Part shown: one piece after another, positions 1-12,300 of the stretch
How the letters are laid out: the number at the start of each line of letters is the position of its first letter
How positions within the stretch are numbered: position 1 is the stretch's first letter
Source: Aquabacterium sp. OR-4
Lineage (GTDB): Bacteria; Pseudomonadota; Gammaproteobacteria; Burkholderiales; Burkholderiaceae_C
Direction of reading: 5' to 3'
NCBI RefSeq assembly: GCF_025290835.2
Contig: NZ_JAOCQD020000002.1
Coordinates: forward strand, 1,426,001 to 1,490,000
Length of the DNA: 64,000 nucleotides
Made by a program: the position numbers and the translations under genes
Notes under the pieces: model-generated
Databases searched by the model: none
Seen by the model: the letters and a program-made list of their open reading frames with translations, nothing else
What the model was told of the DNA's origin: nothing

Positions 1-3000
1 GCCGGAGCGGGTGTATTCGTAGCCGGCCAGGTCGGCATCGCCGGCAAAGCCGGTGGCATTGACGCCGGCACTGAGCCAGAGGTTGGTGCGCAGCAGGTAG
101 CCGGCCTCGACACCGAAGGCCGTCTGCCGGGCGCCATGCTGGCCGATCTGCGCGGCGGCCAGCGCGCCGATGTCCCAGCGCTCGGTGATGTCGTAGGTGA
201 TGCGCCCCGACAGCAGCTGGGCCCGGAAGCTGTCCGTCACGCCGGCCTCGAAGCGGTCGGTCTGCCACTTGCCCGCCACCCGGCCGGTCAGCCACCAGGG
301 GCGGCTGGGGTGCCAGTCGGCATGGGCCGAGGCGATCCAGGCACGGGTGCGCAGCTCGCCCACCGCGGCATTGCTGGCGTCGCGCTCGAGCTTGTGCTCG
401 ATCTTGGCCAGGCCGTTGACGCGGTTGGTGTCGGTGTCGCGGTAGGCCAGGCCGAGCTGGGCGCGGTCTTGCAGCACATCGCCGCGCGCCGCGTAGTCGG
501 TGCGCAGCAGGTAGTTGCGGCCCAGCAGGGTCCAGTCGCGGGCCAGCTTGCGCGCCACGGTCACCTGCCACAGCGTGGTGGTGAAGGCCTCGTTGTCGGC
601 GGTGCTGCCCAGGTCGCCCGAGCGGCGCAGCTCGAGCCGGGTGCCGGCCCGCCACAGCGGATGGGCCGTCCAGTCGAGCGCGCCGGCCACTGCGCGGGTC
701 TTGGCGGTGCTGCCCGACAGCACGTTGACCTGCTCGTAGGCGCCGGTGGCACGCCAGCCTTCGGCGATGTCCCAGCCCTGGCGCACGCCCGAGGCAAGCT
801 GCAGGTCGCGGCCCGACACCGCGTCGCGCAGGCGGTACTCGCTGAACAGCTGGGTGTCGCGCAGGTAGCTCGACTCAAGCCCGAAGGCAAAGGCCGAGGC
901 CGAGCGTCCGGTGTCGGACACGCCGGCCATCTGCACCCAGCCGCTCTGGCGCTCGTAGCGGCCATACAGGCGGGTGCGTTCGGCCACCTGGTAGTCGGTG
1001 CCCAGCGCCACGCGGCGGCGGCGCTCGCCCGCGACATCGCCCTCGACCTCGGCGCCCAGGCGCAGGCGCTCGGTGGCCCGCCAGCCCAGGCCGAGGCGTG
1101 CGGTGTCGCTGCCCAGGCGGGTGCCGGCAGCCAGGCTGCTGGTGGCTGCCGTGAGGCTGCCCTGGGTGATGACCGGCAGGCCGGTGACCGGGTCGAGCAC
1201 GCTGGCGCCGTAGCCCAGCGCGCCGCCGGCCGAACCGCTGGCAATGCTGCCGCTCAAGCCCGAGGTCAGGCCGAAGGGCGAGGTGATCACGCCATTGCCC
1301 TGGGTGCCCACGGTCTCGCGGGCGCTGCGCAGGCCGGCATCGAGCGTGAGCCGCTCGCTGGCCAGCCAGCGCAGGCCCAGGCCGGCCTGGCCGCGGTGGC
1401 CGCCGCCGGCGTTGCGGTCTTCGCTGCGGTAGCCCTCGACATAGGCCTTCAGCTCGGGCGTGAGCTTGAAGGCCGCCAGGCCATAGGCCTCGCCACGGCC
1501 GCCGCTGAGCGGCGCCCCGGGGTTGTTGAAGGCCGGCGACGAGCGCCCGGCCGACAGCCGCGCCTCGGTGCTGTCGCCCTCGTGCGCAAACTCCAGGCGG
1601 GCGGCCTTGCCGGTGACCTCGCCGCTGCGGCCGGCCAGGCCGGGCGTGACGTTCTGGTTGGCCGGGTTGGTGTTGACGGTGCTGGTGCTTTGCGCGCCTT
1701 CCACCACCAGCGCGGTGCGCGGGCCCATGCGCCAGGTGGCGTTGGCGCTGGCCAGGTCGTAGGGCGCCAGCGGGTTGCGGTCTTTCACCAGCGAGCCGCC
1801 CAGCTCGAGCTGCTCGGCCAGCTTGACCTGGGCGTCGCCGCCCACGGTCCAGTATGGATCGCCGCCCTGGTCCACCTCGTAGCTGATGCGCAGCGACACC
1901 GGGTTCAGGTCGTCGTCGAGCGCCGGCAGAAACTGGCTCAGCAGGATGCGGCCCGAGAAGGGCTCGAAGCTGTAGTCGATCAGGCGCGCCAGCGCGCGCA
2001 CGCTGACGATGCGCGCCGGCTGGGCGCGGTCGCGCACCACCACCTCGACCTTCTCGCTGCCCTCGACCACCGCGCTGTTGCGCAGGCCGTAGGGGCCCGA
2101 GCCCTGGCTGGAGAACTCTTCCACCACGTTGCGCAGCGTGTCCTGGAACACGAACAGGTTGCCGGTGAAGCGACCCTCCTCGTGGTGCAGGCGCACGCCG
2201 GTGGCGGTGCGGTTCCAGGCGCCCAGGCTGCGCGACTTGAGCGAGGCCACGGCGCCCTGCCCCAGCGGCTGCGAGAAGCCGTCGCCGGTGGCGAAATCGC
2301 CGTACAGCGCATAGCTCTTGGCCTTGTCCACGCGCACGTACAGGCGGCTGCCCGAGCGCGCATCGACGCTGCGCATCGAGGCGTCGCCATACACCGGGTA
2401 GAACTCGTCGGGGCGGATGTCGCGCAGCAGGCGTGCGCGGGTGTCCTTGTCGGAGTCGTAGCCGGCGGTCAGCAGCACGTCGCCGCGGATCGTGCCCTTC
2501 AGGAAGAAGGCGGTGCGGGCACCGACATTGGCCTTGCCGCCGCGAAACTCGCGCGCCCAGGATTCGATCTCCTGCTCGAAGGCATCGCCGCGGCGGGCCG
2601 GCGTGAGCACGGTGCGGTTGCGGAAGTTGACGATGCCTTCCACCAGGCCGGCAGCCACCATCGAGCGCAGCTCGGGCACGAAGCTGATGGTGCCCGAGGC
2701 CTCGTGGTCGCCGGCGCTGACGCGCACGCGCACATCCTGCGCATCGGCCGGCGCCAGCAGCGTGAAGGTGGCCACGCCAGCGCTCACCTTGAGCTGCACG
2801 CCGGGCACCGTGCGGTCGGCGTCCAGGCCGCGCGGGCCGGCCTCGTCGGTGCGCGCACCGGGCAGCAGCACGCGGCCACCCGAGTGCTCGAGCGTGGCAA
2901 AGGCCTCGCCGGCCAGCGGCCGGCCCTGGGCATCGAACAGGCGCACGGTGATCTGCACCGGGCTCTGGCCGTCGGCCGGCACGCCGTCGCGATCAACCTC

Positions 3001-3360
3001 GACCACGAGGCGCTGCACGCCGGCATTGGCGGCGTAGTTCAGGCCGCTGCGCTCGCCGCGGAACAGGACGCCGGGCTGGGCGTCCTGGCCCGGCACGCGC
3101 GGGTACAGCGCGGCGTCGCCGGCGGCCAGCGGCGTGTAGCGCACGTCGGTGGGCGAGCCCGCCGGTGGCGCGCTGCCGGCGCCGGTTTGCGCCTGGGCCT
3201 GCAGCTGCGCCCAGGGCGCGGCCAGGCCGGCCGCGGCGGCAACCGCCCAGGCCAGCGGGCGGATGGATGGGCGAACGGATGGGCGGATCAGCAGGCCGTT
3301 GCCGGGGCGGAGCAAGGCGCCGGCCACGGCGCGTGCAAGGCGTCGGTCAGCGCGTGCCAT
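1..3360 (-). CDS. Barrel-like outer-membrane protein, C-terminus beyond the window
   Basis: Read by hand on the minus strand: an ATG at 3360 opens a frame that stays open for 1,120 codons to base 1, so the 3' end is missing. The N-terminus has a basic stretch and then an Ala/Leu-rich segment (about residues 35-60) that looks like a signal peptide. Residues about 100-230 look like an Ig-like/big domain (QSPVQITVRLFDAQGRPL). The rest alternates short amphipathic segments with aromatic ends (for example RLYGRYERQSGW), as expected of a large outer-membrane beta-barrel. The start lies 14 nt inside the end of the giant repeat protein, so the two are probably translationally coupled and act together at the surface. 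No specific family was recognised. A secretion or anchoring role for the partner is inference. Confidence 0.75.
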   Translation of the reverse strand, partial: MARADRRLARAVAGALLRPGNGLLIRPSVRPSIRPLAWAVAAAAGLAAPWAQLQAQAQTGAGSAPPAGSPTDVRYTPLAAGDAALYPRVPGQDAQPGVLFRGERSGLNYAANAGVQRLVVEVDRDGVPADGQSPVQITVRLFDAQGRPLAGEAFATLEHSGGRVLLPGARTDEAGPRGLDADRTVPGVQLKVSAGVATFTLLAPADAQDVRVRVSAGDHEASGTISFVPELRSMVAAGLVEGIVNFRNRTVLTPARRGDAFEQEIESWAREFRGGKANVGARTAFFLKGTIRGDVLLTAGYDSDKDTRARLLRDIRPDEFYPVYGDASMRSVDARSGSRLYVRVDKAKSYALYGDFATGDGFSQPLGQGAVASLKSRSLGAWNRTATGVRLHHEEGRFTGNLFVFQDTLRNVVEEFSSQGSGPYGLRNSAVVEGSEKVEVVVRDRAQPARIVSVRALARLIDYSFEPFSGRILLSQFLPALDDDLNPVSLRISYEVDQGGDPYWTVGGDAQVKLAEQLELGGSLVKDRNPLAPYDLASANATWRMGPRTALVVEGAQSTSTVNTNPANQNVTPGLAGRSGEVTGKAARLEFAHEGDSTEARLSAGRSSPAFNNPGAPLSGGRGEAYGLAAFKLTPELKAYVEGYRSEDRNAGGGHRGQAGLGLRWLASERLTLDAGLRSARETVGTQGNGVITSPFGLTSGLSGSIASGSAGGALGYGASVLDPVTGLPVITQGSLTAATSSLAAGTRLGSDTARLGLGWRATERLRLGAEVEGDVAGERRRRVALGTDYQVAERTRLYGRYERQSGWVQMAGVSDTGRSASAFAFGLESSYLRDTQLFSEYRLRDAVSGRDLQLASGVRQGWDIAEGWRATGAYEQVNVLSGSTAKTRAVAGALDWTAHPLWRAGTRLELRRSGDLGSTADNEAFTTTLWQVTVARKLARDWTLLGRNYLLRTDYAARGDVLQDRAQLGLAYRDTDTNRVNGLAKIEHKLERDASNAAVGELRTRAWIASAHADWHPSRPWWLTGRVAGKWQTDRFEAGVTDSFRAQLLSGRITYDITERWDIGALAAAQIGQHGARQTAFGVEAGYLLRTNLWLSAGVNATGFAGDADLAGYEYTRSG

Positions 3361-6300
3361 TCGACGCTCCGTTCGGCTGGGCCTTGCTGGCGGACGTGGC
3401 ATCCGGTGCCTGCGACGCGTCTCGCCCGTCGGGTGGCGGCCGGTTCATCGGCAATTGCGAGGTGGGCACGTTGTCTTCGGTCTCGGTACGCAGCGGCGTG
3501 GCCTGCGGGGCCGGCGCCGCCTGGCGCGGTTTGGGTGCGCGCTGGTTGGCACCATCGGTGCCTTGTTGCGGCGAGCTCAGCGGGTTCAGGCCATGCGCCT
3601 TGCTGTCGAAGCGCAGCGCGGGGCCGCCCTTCTTCTCGGTCTCGGGCGCACGCACCTCGCCCTGGGCACGGCGGGCCTTGACCTGCTCGAGCACGGTGTT
3701 GCTGCAGCTGCCGTCGATGAAGTCGGCGCGGTGCAGCTCACCGGTCTTGAGGTCCAGCCACAGGCTGCCGGCATCGCCCAGGTTGCGGTTGCTGCTGGTG
3801 GTCAGGCGGGTACCGCGCGGCAGCGTGGCCGGATCGACCTTGATCACATGGCTGCGCGGCGGCAGGCCGCAGACGCTGTACTTGCCCTCGGAGTCGCTGA
3901 TCAGCGTGGTGCCGTCACTGACGATCAGGCGCACGCCGGGCACGCCCAGCTCTTCGCGGTCTTGCACGTGGTTGCCGTTGCAGTCGACGAACACCTTGCC
4001 GAGCACGCAGGCCTCGGTGGCGAACACGCCGCTGGTCACGCGCACCGCATGGCGGCCCTCGTTGGTGGCCACGGCACCGCCCACCGGCTGGAAGCCGGCG
4101 TCGACGCAGCCGCTGGCCAGGCTGCAGCCATGGGCACGGGCGCGGTTGATGCCGTCGCCCTGCTGCGCGCCCACGCCCACCCGCACCCGGTAGCGCAGCA
4201 CCGCCTGGCCGCTGGTGCCGATGCTGCCCAGGTTGAAGGCCAGCGTCGGGCCCAGGCCGCCAGATCCACCCATGGGATCGGCAATGCTCACACCGTCCAC
4301 CGAGGCCGTGCCGCGGATGTAGGTGAAGCCGGCCGGCAGGCGGTCGACCACCGTGGTCTGCGTCGGCCTGGCGCCGCTGGTCACCTGCACCGTGATGGTG
4401 TAGCGCACGCTGTCACCAACCTCGGCCACGGCCTTGTCGCCGGTCTTGGACAGCGACATCGCGCCGGGCAGCGCCGGATCGATCGGGATGTGGTTGTTGA
4501 CCACATCGGGGCCGCCCGAGCCGGTGCGGATCTCGAGGTAGTAGGTGGTGTCGGAGCCGGTCGGCGCGGCGGCCGAGGGCTGCACCGGGAAGCTGGTGCC
4601 GGGTGCACCGCTGGGCACCAGCGGCCCGGCCGCTGGCGGCAGCGCCTGCGACGGGAAGCCGTAACCCGCCGGCGGCGTGACCACCAGGCCGAACACGCAG
4701 CTCGCCGGGGCCTGCGGGCCGAAGAAGAACTGGTACAGGCCGGTGTCGCCCACGGTCATCGAGATCGCGTCACCGTTGATCGTGTAGCCGCCCACGGTGG
4801 CGCCAACGATGTGCGTGGCCGGGTTCCAGCCCGGGCAGCTGCCCACCGGCGCCAAGGTGACCACCGAGCCGGGCACCGGGGTGCGCGTGGCCGAGTCGTA
4901 GACCACGCCGCTGGGATCGACCGGCAGGCTCTGCTGCGGCAGTTCCTGGCCGGCGGCCAGCACCACGTTGAGCTGCGGCGCGCTGCCGGCCACCACGCAG
5001 GAGCTGGCGGTGCCGCTGGCCGGCAGGCCGGTGGCGCACGCGCTGCCCGACGAGCCGGGAGCCGTCTCGCCATTGACCGGGTAGCCGAACACCACCTGCG
5101 ACACCGGGTCGCGGAAGCGGATGGCGTACTCGATGCCGGGCACCAGATCGCTGACCTTGTAGCTGCCGTCGCTGGCCGTGGTGGTGCTGGCGATCAGCTG
5201 GTTGCTGACCGGATCGACCACCTCGACCACCCAGGCCGGCAGGCGGCGGTCACCGGCGTCGAGCACGCGGGCGCCGGTGCCGATGTCGAACCACACCGTG
5301 CCCGACACCGAGGCGGCCAGCTGCACCGCCACCGCGTCGCGGCAGGCGTTGTGCTCGGGCACGCTGGCGCACAGCGGCAGCGCGGCCACGTTGCCGGCCA
5401 TGGCCGCGCGCTCGGCGGCGCTGGGGCGGCGCACGTCGAGCTCGCCACCGCCATCCACCATCACCGCGTTGTTCACCGGCGAGGCGGCGGCGGCCGCCGC
5501 GCCCACCTGGGTGACCACGGTGATGGCATCGGCGCCGGTGACGTTGACACCCAGCACCGTGCTGCTGCTGCAGCTGAACTGCGAGGCACCGGCGGCGCCC
5601 ACGCAGGCCCAGCCGTTGCCGGTGGGCGTGGCGGCCAGGGTCAGGCCGGTGGGCAACTGGTCGGTGACGGTGTAGCTGCCGCTGCTGGCGGCATCGCCCA
5701 CGTTGCGCACCGTGATGCGCCAGGTGGCCGGCTTGCCCACGGTGAACAGGCTGCCGTCATGCGTCTTGCGCACCCGCAGGTCGGGCGACTGGCCGATCTC
5801 GCCGAAGTTGTTGGCCACGCTCTCGCCACCCGGCTGCAGCACGATGGCGCTGATGGCCGACGGCGTGGTGGCCTTGTCGGTGGCGTTGCCGCCCAGCGAA
5901 CCGGCCAGGGTCTGGCCGTTCAGGGTGCCGGCGGGCTGGGTGGGCTCGGTGACCGTGTAGTTGCCCGGGCGCAAGCCCTCGAAGGCGTACACGCCCGCGG
6001 CGTCGGTGTTGACGGTGAGGTTGACCGCGCGACCCATGTCGTCGATGCCGGTCAGCACCATCGGCACGCCCGACAGGCCGCTCTCGCTGGCGTCGATGGC
6101 GCCGTTGTCATTGCCATCGCCCCACACGCGGCCGCTGATGCGGCTGGCCAGCAATTCGCCGAAGTCGTTGCCGCTGGACACCTGGGCCACGCCCAGCGTG
6201 ATGCTGCTGATGGCGCTGGGCGTGCTGCCGGCCAGGGTGGCCGTGCCGCCGGCGCTGCCGGGGCGCACCCGGCCGTCCAGCGTGCCTGCCGGCTGGCTGG

Positions 6301-9300
6301 GCTCGGTGACGGTGTAGGTGCCGGGCGCCAGACCGTCGAAGCGGTAGTTGCCGCTGGCATCGGTGGTGGTGCTGCGGCTCACGGCCTGGCCGGTGCTGTC
6401 GGTGCCGGTCAGCGTGATGGTCACGCCGGCCAAGCCGATCTCGGCCGGCTCGGCGATGCCGCTGTTGTCGGCATCCAGCCACACGCGGCCGCTGATCACG
6501 CTGTTGGCCGGGATCTCGCCGAAGTTGTTGGCGCTGGCGCTGGCGCCGGGGGTGGTCAGCGCGATGCCGGCAAGGGCGCTGGGCGCGGTGCCGGCCGGCG
6601 TGGCCGTGCCGCCGGCGGTGCCCGGCACGGTCAGGCCGTTGCGGGTGCCCGGCGGCTGGGTGGGCTCGGTCACGGTGTAGGTGCCCGGGCGCAGGTCGGC
6701 CACGCTGTAGCGGCCGTCGGCGCCGGTCACGACGCTGCGGCTGACCGCGGCGCCGGTGTCGTCGGTGCCGGTGATCTGCAGCGTGACGCCGGCAATGCCG
6801 GTGTCGGCAGGCAGGTTCTGCAGGCCGTTGTTCTCGACATCGAGGAACACCGTGCCGCTGATCGCCACCGGCAGGATCTCGCCGAAGTGGTAGGCCGTGG
6901 CATCGGTGCCGGCAGGCAGCGCGATGCCGCTCACCGTGCTGGGCAGATTGGCCACGCCCGCGGCCGTGCCGCCGGCACTGCCGGCGCTGGTGCGGCCGTT
7001 GAGCGTGGTGACGCTGCTGCCGGCCACCGTGACGGCCGGCTGGGCCGCCTGCTCGGTGACGGTGTAGCCGGCCGGGCCGGCGGCCAGCAGGTCGCCGAAG
7101 GACCAGTTGCCCGCCGCATCGGTGGTGGTGCTGCGGTTGACCGGGTTGCCGGCGGCATCGCTGCCGCTGAGCGTGACGGTGACACCGGCGATGCCGCTGT
7201 CGCTGCCCGCGCGGCTGCCGTCGTTGTTGGCATCCAGGTACACGCTGCCGGCCAGCGAGCCCACGCGCTCGCCGAACAGGTTGCCCGGTGAGCCGGCGGC
7301 CGGCAGGTTGCTGATGGTGATGGCGTTGGCCGTGCCGCTGGCACCGCCGGTGCCGGGGTTGACGCCGCCGTCGGCATAAGCGGCCGGCTGGGTCTGGCAC
7401 ACGGTGTAGGTCAGGCCGGCCGAGGCGCCGCTGAAGCTGAAGTTGCCGCTGGCATCGGTGGTGGTGGTGGCCACCGGCGTGCCGCTGCAGCTGCTGCCCT
7501 GGTAGAGCGTGAGCGTGACGCCGGGGATGCGGCCGTCGGTGGGCGTGGCGTCGGCCGCGCCGTTGCGGTTGCGGTCGATGTAGACCGTGCCGCTGATCGG
7601 CGCGACCGGCAGCTCGCCGAAGTTGTAGCCGGTGGCCTGGGTGCCGGCCGGCAGCACGATGGCGCCGTGCACGTCGTTGACGGCCACGCTGCCACCGGCC
7701 GAGCCGGCGGTGTCGCGGCCGTCGTTGAAGCTGCCGGCCGATGCGGGGATCGCGCCCTCGCTCACCGTGTAGCCGGCGGCGTCGCTTTGCGGCAGGTCGT
7801 CGAAACGGTAGTTGCCGTCGGCATCGGTGACGGTGCTGCGGCTGACCACGGCCCCGCCGCTGTCGCGCCCGCTCAGCGTGACCGGCACGCCGGCCAGGCC
7901 GCTTTCGCCGGCATCGCGCAGGCCGTTGTGGGTGTTGGCCGGCGTGGCCGGGCTGCTGTCGACATACACCGTGCCGGCAATCGACGCGGCACGCTCGCCG
8001 AACAGGTTGTTGGCCGAGCCGCCGGCCGGCAGGTTGCTGATGGCGATGGCATTGACGGCCGCGCCGCTGCCGCTGGTGCCAGGGTTGGTGCCGCCATCGG
8101 CATAGCCCGCGGGCTGGCTCTGGCACAGCAGGTAGCTGCCGCCCACCGCCAGGTTGGCGAAGCTGTAGTTGCCGCTGGCGTCGGTGGTGGTGGTCTGCAG
8201 CGTGGTGCCGCTGGCGCAATCGGCGCCCTGCACCAGGCGCACGGTGACGCCCGGCAGGCGGCCGTCGGCCGGTGCGGCGTCCATCGCGCCATCGCGGTTG
8301 CGGTCGAGGTAGACCGTGCCGCTGACCGTGGCCACCGGCAGCTCGCCGAAATGGTAGCCGCTGGCCGCCGTGCCGGCCGGCAGCACGATGCCGGCGAACG
8401 CGTCGTTCAGCGCGGCGCTGCCGCCGGCGCTGCCCACGGCCTCGCGGCCGTCCACGAAGCTGCCGGCCGAGGTGGGAATGGTGCCCTCGGACACCGTGTA
8501 GCCGGTGGCGTTGGACGGCGGCAGGTTGTCGAAGCGGTAGTTGCCGTCGGCATCGGTGGTGGTGCTGCGGCTCACTGCGTTGCCGCTGGCGTCGGTGCCG
8601 GTCAGGCGCACCGGCACGCCGGCAATGCCGCTCTCGCCGGTGTTGCGCACGCCGTTGTCGAAGTTGGCCACGGTGCCGGCGCCGGTGTCCTGGTACACGC
8701 TGCCCGACAGCGCGCCCAGCGTCTCGCCGAAGCTGTTGCCGCTGGAGCCGGCTGCCGGCAGGTTGCTGATGCTGATCTGGTTGCTGCCGGCCGTGCCGTT
8801 GGCATTGCCGTTGCCGTAGCCGGCGGGCTGGGTCTGGCACACCAGGTAGTTCTGGCCCACGGCCACGTCGTCGAAGCGCCAGCTGCCATCGGCGGCGCTG
8901 GTGGTGGTCTGCAGCGTGGTGCCGCTGGTGCAGTCGGCACCTTGCACCAGGCGCACGGTGACGCCGGGCAGGCGCGTGCTCTCGCTGCCGCCCAGCGCGT
9001 TGTCGCGGTCGGCGTCGAGGTAGATCAGGCCGCTGATGCTGGTGCGGGTGGCCAGCCGCTCGCCAAAGTTGAACTGCGTGCCGACCAGGCCGGTGCTCAG
9101 GTCGATGCTGGCGATGCGGTCGGTGCCGGCAGCCGGCTGGTCGGGCTGCGCCGTGCAGCCGCTGGCGCAGGCCGCGCCGTTGACCAGGCCGGGGTTCACC
9201 GGGCCGTTGGTCACCCCGGCGGGCAACGGCTCTTCCAGCGTGTAGAGCAGGCTGGGGTCGAGCGCGCTGAAGTTGTAGGCGCCGCTGGCATCGGTGGTGG

Positions 9301-12300
9301 TGGTGGCCACCACGGCACCGCTGGCGGCATTGAGCAGGCGCACCGTGGCGCCGGCGATCGGGGTGTCGCCGCCGCTGTCGCGCACGCCGTTGTTGTTGGC
9401 GTCGGCGTAGACAAAACCACCCAGGCTGGCTTGCGGCAGCTCGGGGAAGTTGTAGGCGGTGGCATTGCTGCCGGCGGTCAGCACCACGCCGCTGTAGCTG
9501 GAGTTGCCGCTGGTGCCGCCCGCAGCATGGCTGCCGCCGGCGCTGGGCGCCGCACTGCCGCTGGTGGGCGGTGCCACCGGGCCGTTGACGAAGCCGGCCG
9601 GCTGCGTCTCGGTGACGGTGTAGCCGCTGGCGTCCGACGGCGACAGGCCGGTGAAGCTGTAGTTGCCGTCGCTGTCGGTGGTGGCGCTGAGGTCGACCGG
9701 GTTGCCGAAGGCATCGGTGCCGGTCAGGCGCAGGCTCACGCCGGCAATGCGCGGCTCGCTGGCGCCGGCCTGCGGCACGCCGCCATTGGCGCCGCTGCGG
9801 TCACGGTCCTGGAACACGGTGCCCGAGAGGCTGGCCTGCACCACGCCCACCACGGCCGAGCCGGTGTTGTTGCCGCCCGGCACGTCCACCGCGCCGGTCT
9901 TGGCCGGATCGTTGTCGACGATGGCGCTGTTGGTCAGGTTGCCGCCAGCCGGGAAGCTGGTCACGCGCACCGGGATGGTGATGGTGGCCTCGCCGGTGCT
10001 GTCGAGCTGGCCGAGCGCGCAGCTCACGGTCAGGCCGCTGGCGCTGCAGGTGCCGCTGGCCGCGCTGCGGGTGCGGGTCCAGGTGATGGTGCCGAGGATC
10101 TCGGTGCCGGCCGGCAGCGTGTCGGTGACATCGGTGCGCAGCGAATTGCCGGGGCCGTTGTTGACCACCCGCACGATCCAGTTGAAGGGCTGGCGCAGGC
10201 TGACGCTGGCCACGCTGGCGCTCTTGGTCAGGCGCAGGTCGACCTTCTGGCGCGTGGTGGTCTGCTCGTTCTCGCTGTTGTTGGTGCTCAGCAGGTCGGT
10301 CTCGTTGCCGGCCACCGAGGCCACGTTGTTGAACACGTCGCCGGTGGCCGCGGGCTGCTCCAGCACCTCGAAGCGCAGGAACAGGTCCTTGCTTTCACCG
10401 CTGGCCATCTCGCCCTGCGCCGCTGCGCTGCTGGCGGGCAGGCTGCAGGTGAAGGTGGGCAGCGCGGTGCCGGCAGCCGACACACTGCCCGCACCCGTGC
10501 ACAGCGCCGGCGCATTGCAGGTGGAACCGCCCGTGGCCGTGGTGTCGCAGACGAAGCGCACGGTCTTGCCTGCCGGCGGCACCATCGATTCGGTCACACG
10601 CACGCCGGTGGCATGCGAGGGGCCGTTGTTGGTGATGCGCACCCGGTAGTTCAGGAAGGTGGCGCCCAGCGTGAACGGCACCGGGTCACCGGCACCGGCC
10701 ACCACCGCATCGGGCACGTCGACCTTGTTGATCTGCAGGTCGGATTCGGAGGCCCGCACGGTCAGCGTGGCATTGGCGCTGTTGTTGGCGCTGTTGGCAT
10801 CGGCCGTGGTGGCGGCGATGGTGGCGGTGTTGGGCAGGGTGCGCTCAGGCTCGCCGGCCATCCAGTTGGGGCGCACGACCAGGGTGATCGACTGCGCCTC
10901 GTTGCGGATCATGCTGCCGATGGTGCAGGTGATGCTGGGCGCGGCCGGGGTGATCTGGGCACCGGCGGCCACGTTGCAGCTCGAGCCCGCCTTGGTGGAC
11001 GCGATCGACACCACGGTGAAACCGCTGTCGCCCGCCGGCAGGTTGAAGCTGTCGGTCACCGTCACGCCCGCCGAGGTGGACGGGCCGGTGTTCGAGAACG
11101 ACATCGTGTAGGTGGCCGCCTCGCCGGCCCGCACGCTGGCCGGCAACACGCCCTTGGCGATCTGCAGATCGGCCACCGGCACGATGGTCAGCGTGTCCTG
11201 GGCCGAGTTGTTGCCGCTGTTGGAGTCGCCCTCGACGCTGTTGCTCACCGTGGCGGTGTTGGTCGCCGTCACGCCGTTGAGCGGGCGGTTGATGACCATG
11301 TTGACGCTGGCGGTCTCGCCCGGCAGCAGCACGCCGCCGTTTTGCGTGCAGCGCAGCCCGGCATTGGCGGTGCTGCAGGTGAAGGTGGCGGTGCTGCCGG
11401 CCGAAACCGTGACCGTCACCGGGCTGCTGATCGTGGCGGCAGTGAAGCCGAGCCCGTTGTAGAACGCCGCGGGCAGCGGATCGGCGATCACCACGCCGGT
11501 GGCGCCGGCGCCGTTGAGCGAGGCGTTGGTGACCACCAGGCTGAAGGTGGCGCTGGTCTCGGTGGCCGACATGATCTTGTCGCCGCCGGTGGGCGTGCTG
11601 CTGAGCTTGGTGATGGCCAGATCGGGCGCGCCGGCTGTGGCGTTCGAGGTGGCGGTGGCGCAGTCGTTGGTGCTGATCGGATCACCCTGCACCGGCGGCA
11701 GCGCGGTGGCCGACGAGCCGCTGGGCACCGAGTTGCCGGTACAGGCCGTGTTGCTCATCGTGCCGGTGCCGGTGGCGGTGGTGACGATGGTCAGCGCCGG
11801 CAACGCGGTCAGCGCCAGGCCGGCGGCATTGGCATGCTCGCAGACGATGTCCTGGCCATTGGGCGTGCAGCTCCAGCCGGTGCCGGAGAAACTGACGAAG
11901 GTCTCGGCGCCCAGGCGCTCGATCACCCGCACCGGCCCGGTGGCCGTGCGCGGACCGTTGTTGCGCACGGTGATCGTCGAGGTCATGTTCGAGCCGACGT
12001 TCACCGGGTTCGGCGTCTTGGTCTTGATCAGGCTCAGGTCGGCGCCATCGGGGCGCACGTTCACCGTCACCGAGCCGCTGTTGTTGGTGGACACCGGGTC
12101 GGCCGTGGCCGAGGCGATCGTCGCGGTGTTGGTGTAGTTGGTGCTGGTGGCGGTGCTGGGCGCGGTGGCAACGATGGTGATGTTGTCGATGGCGCCCACC
12201 GGCAGCGTGGCGCGGGTGCAGCTCACCGTCTGGCCGCTGGCCGAGCAGCTCCAGTTGGTGCCGCTGGCCGACACGAAGGTCCAGCCGGCCGGCAGGGTGT

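Noticed and set aside
136..7291. Very long plus-strand open frames (1,181 and 1,380 codons) opposite the barrel and giant repeat genes
   Set aside because: Composition is Ala/Gly/His/Arg-rich nonsense typical of antisense frames in GC-rich DNA. The minus strand gives signal peptides and clear repeat domains.
6108..8840. Minus-strand 910-codon frame rich in Gln/Arg/His
   Set aside because: Out-of-frame reading of the SdrD-like repeats; its repetitiveness comes from the real gene.
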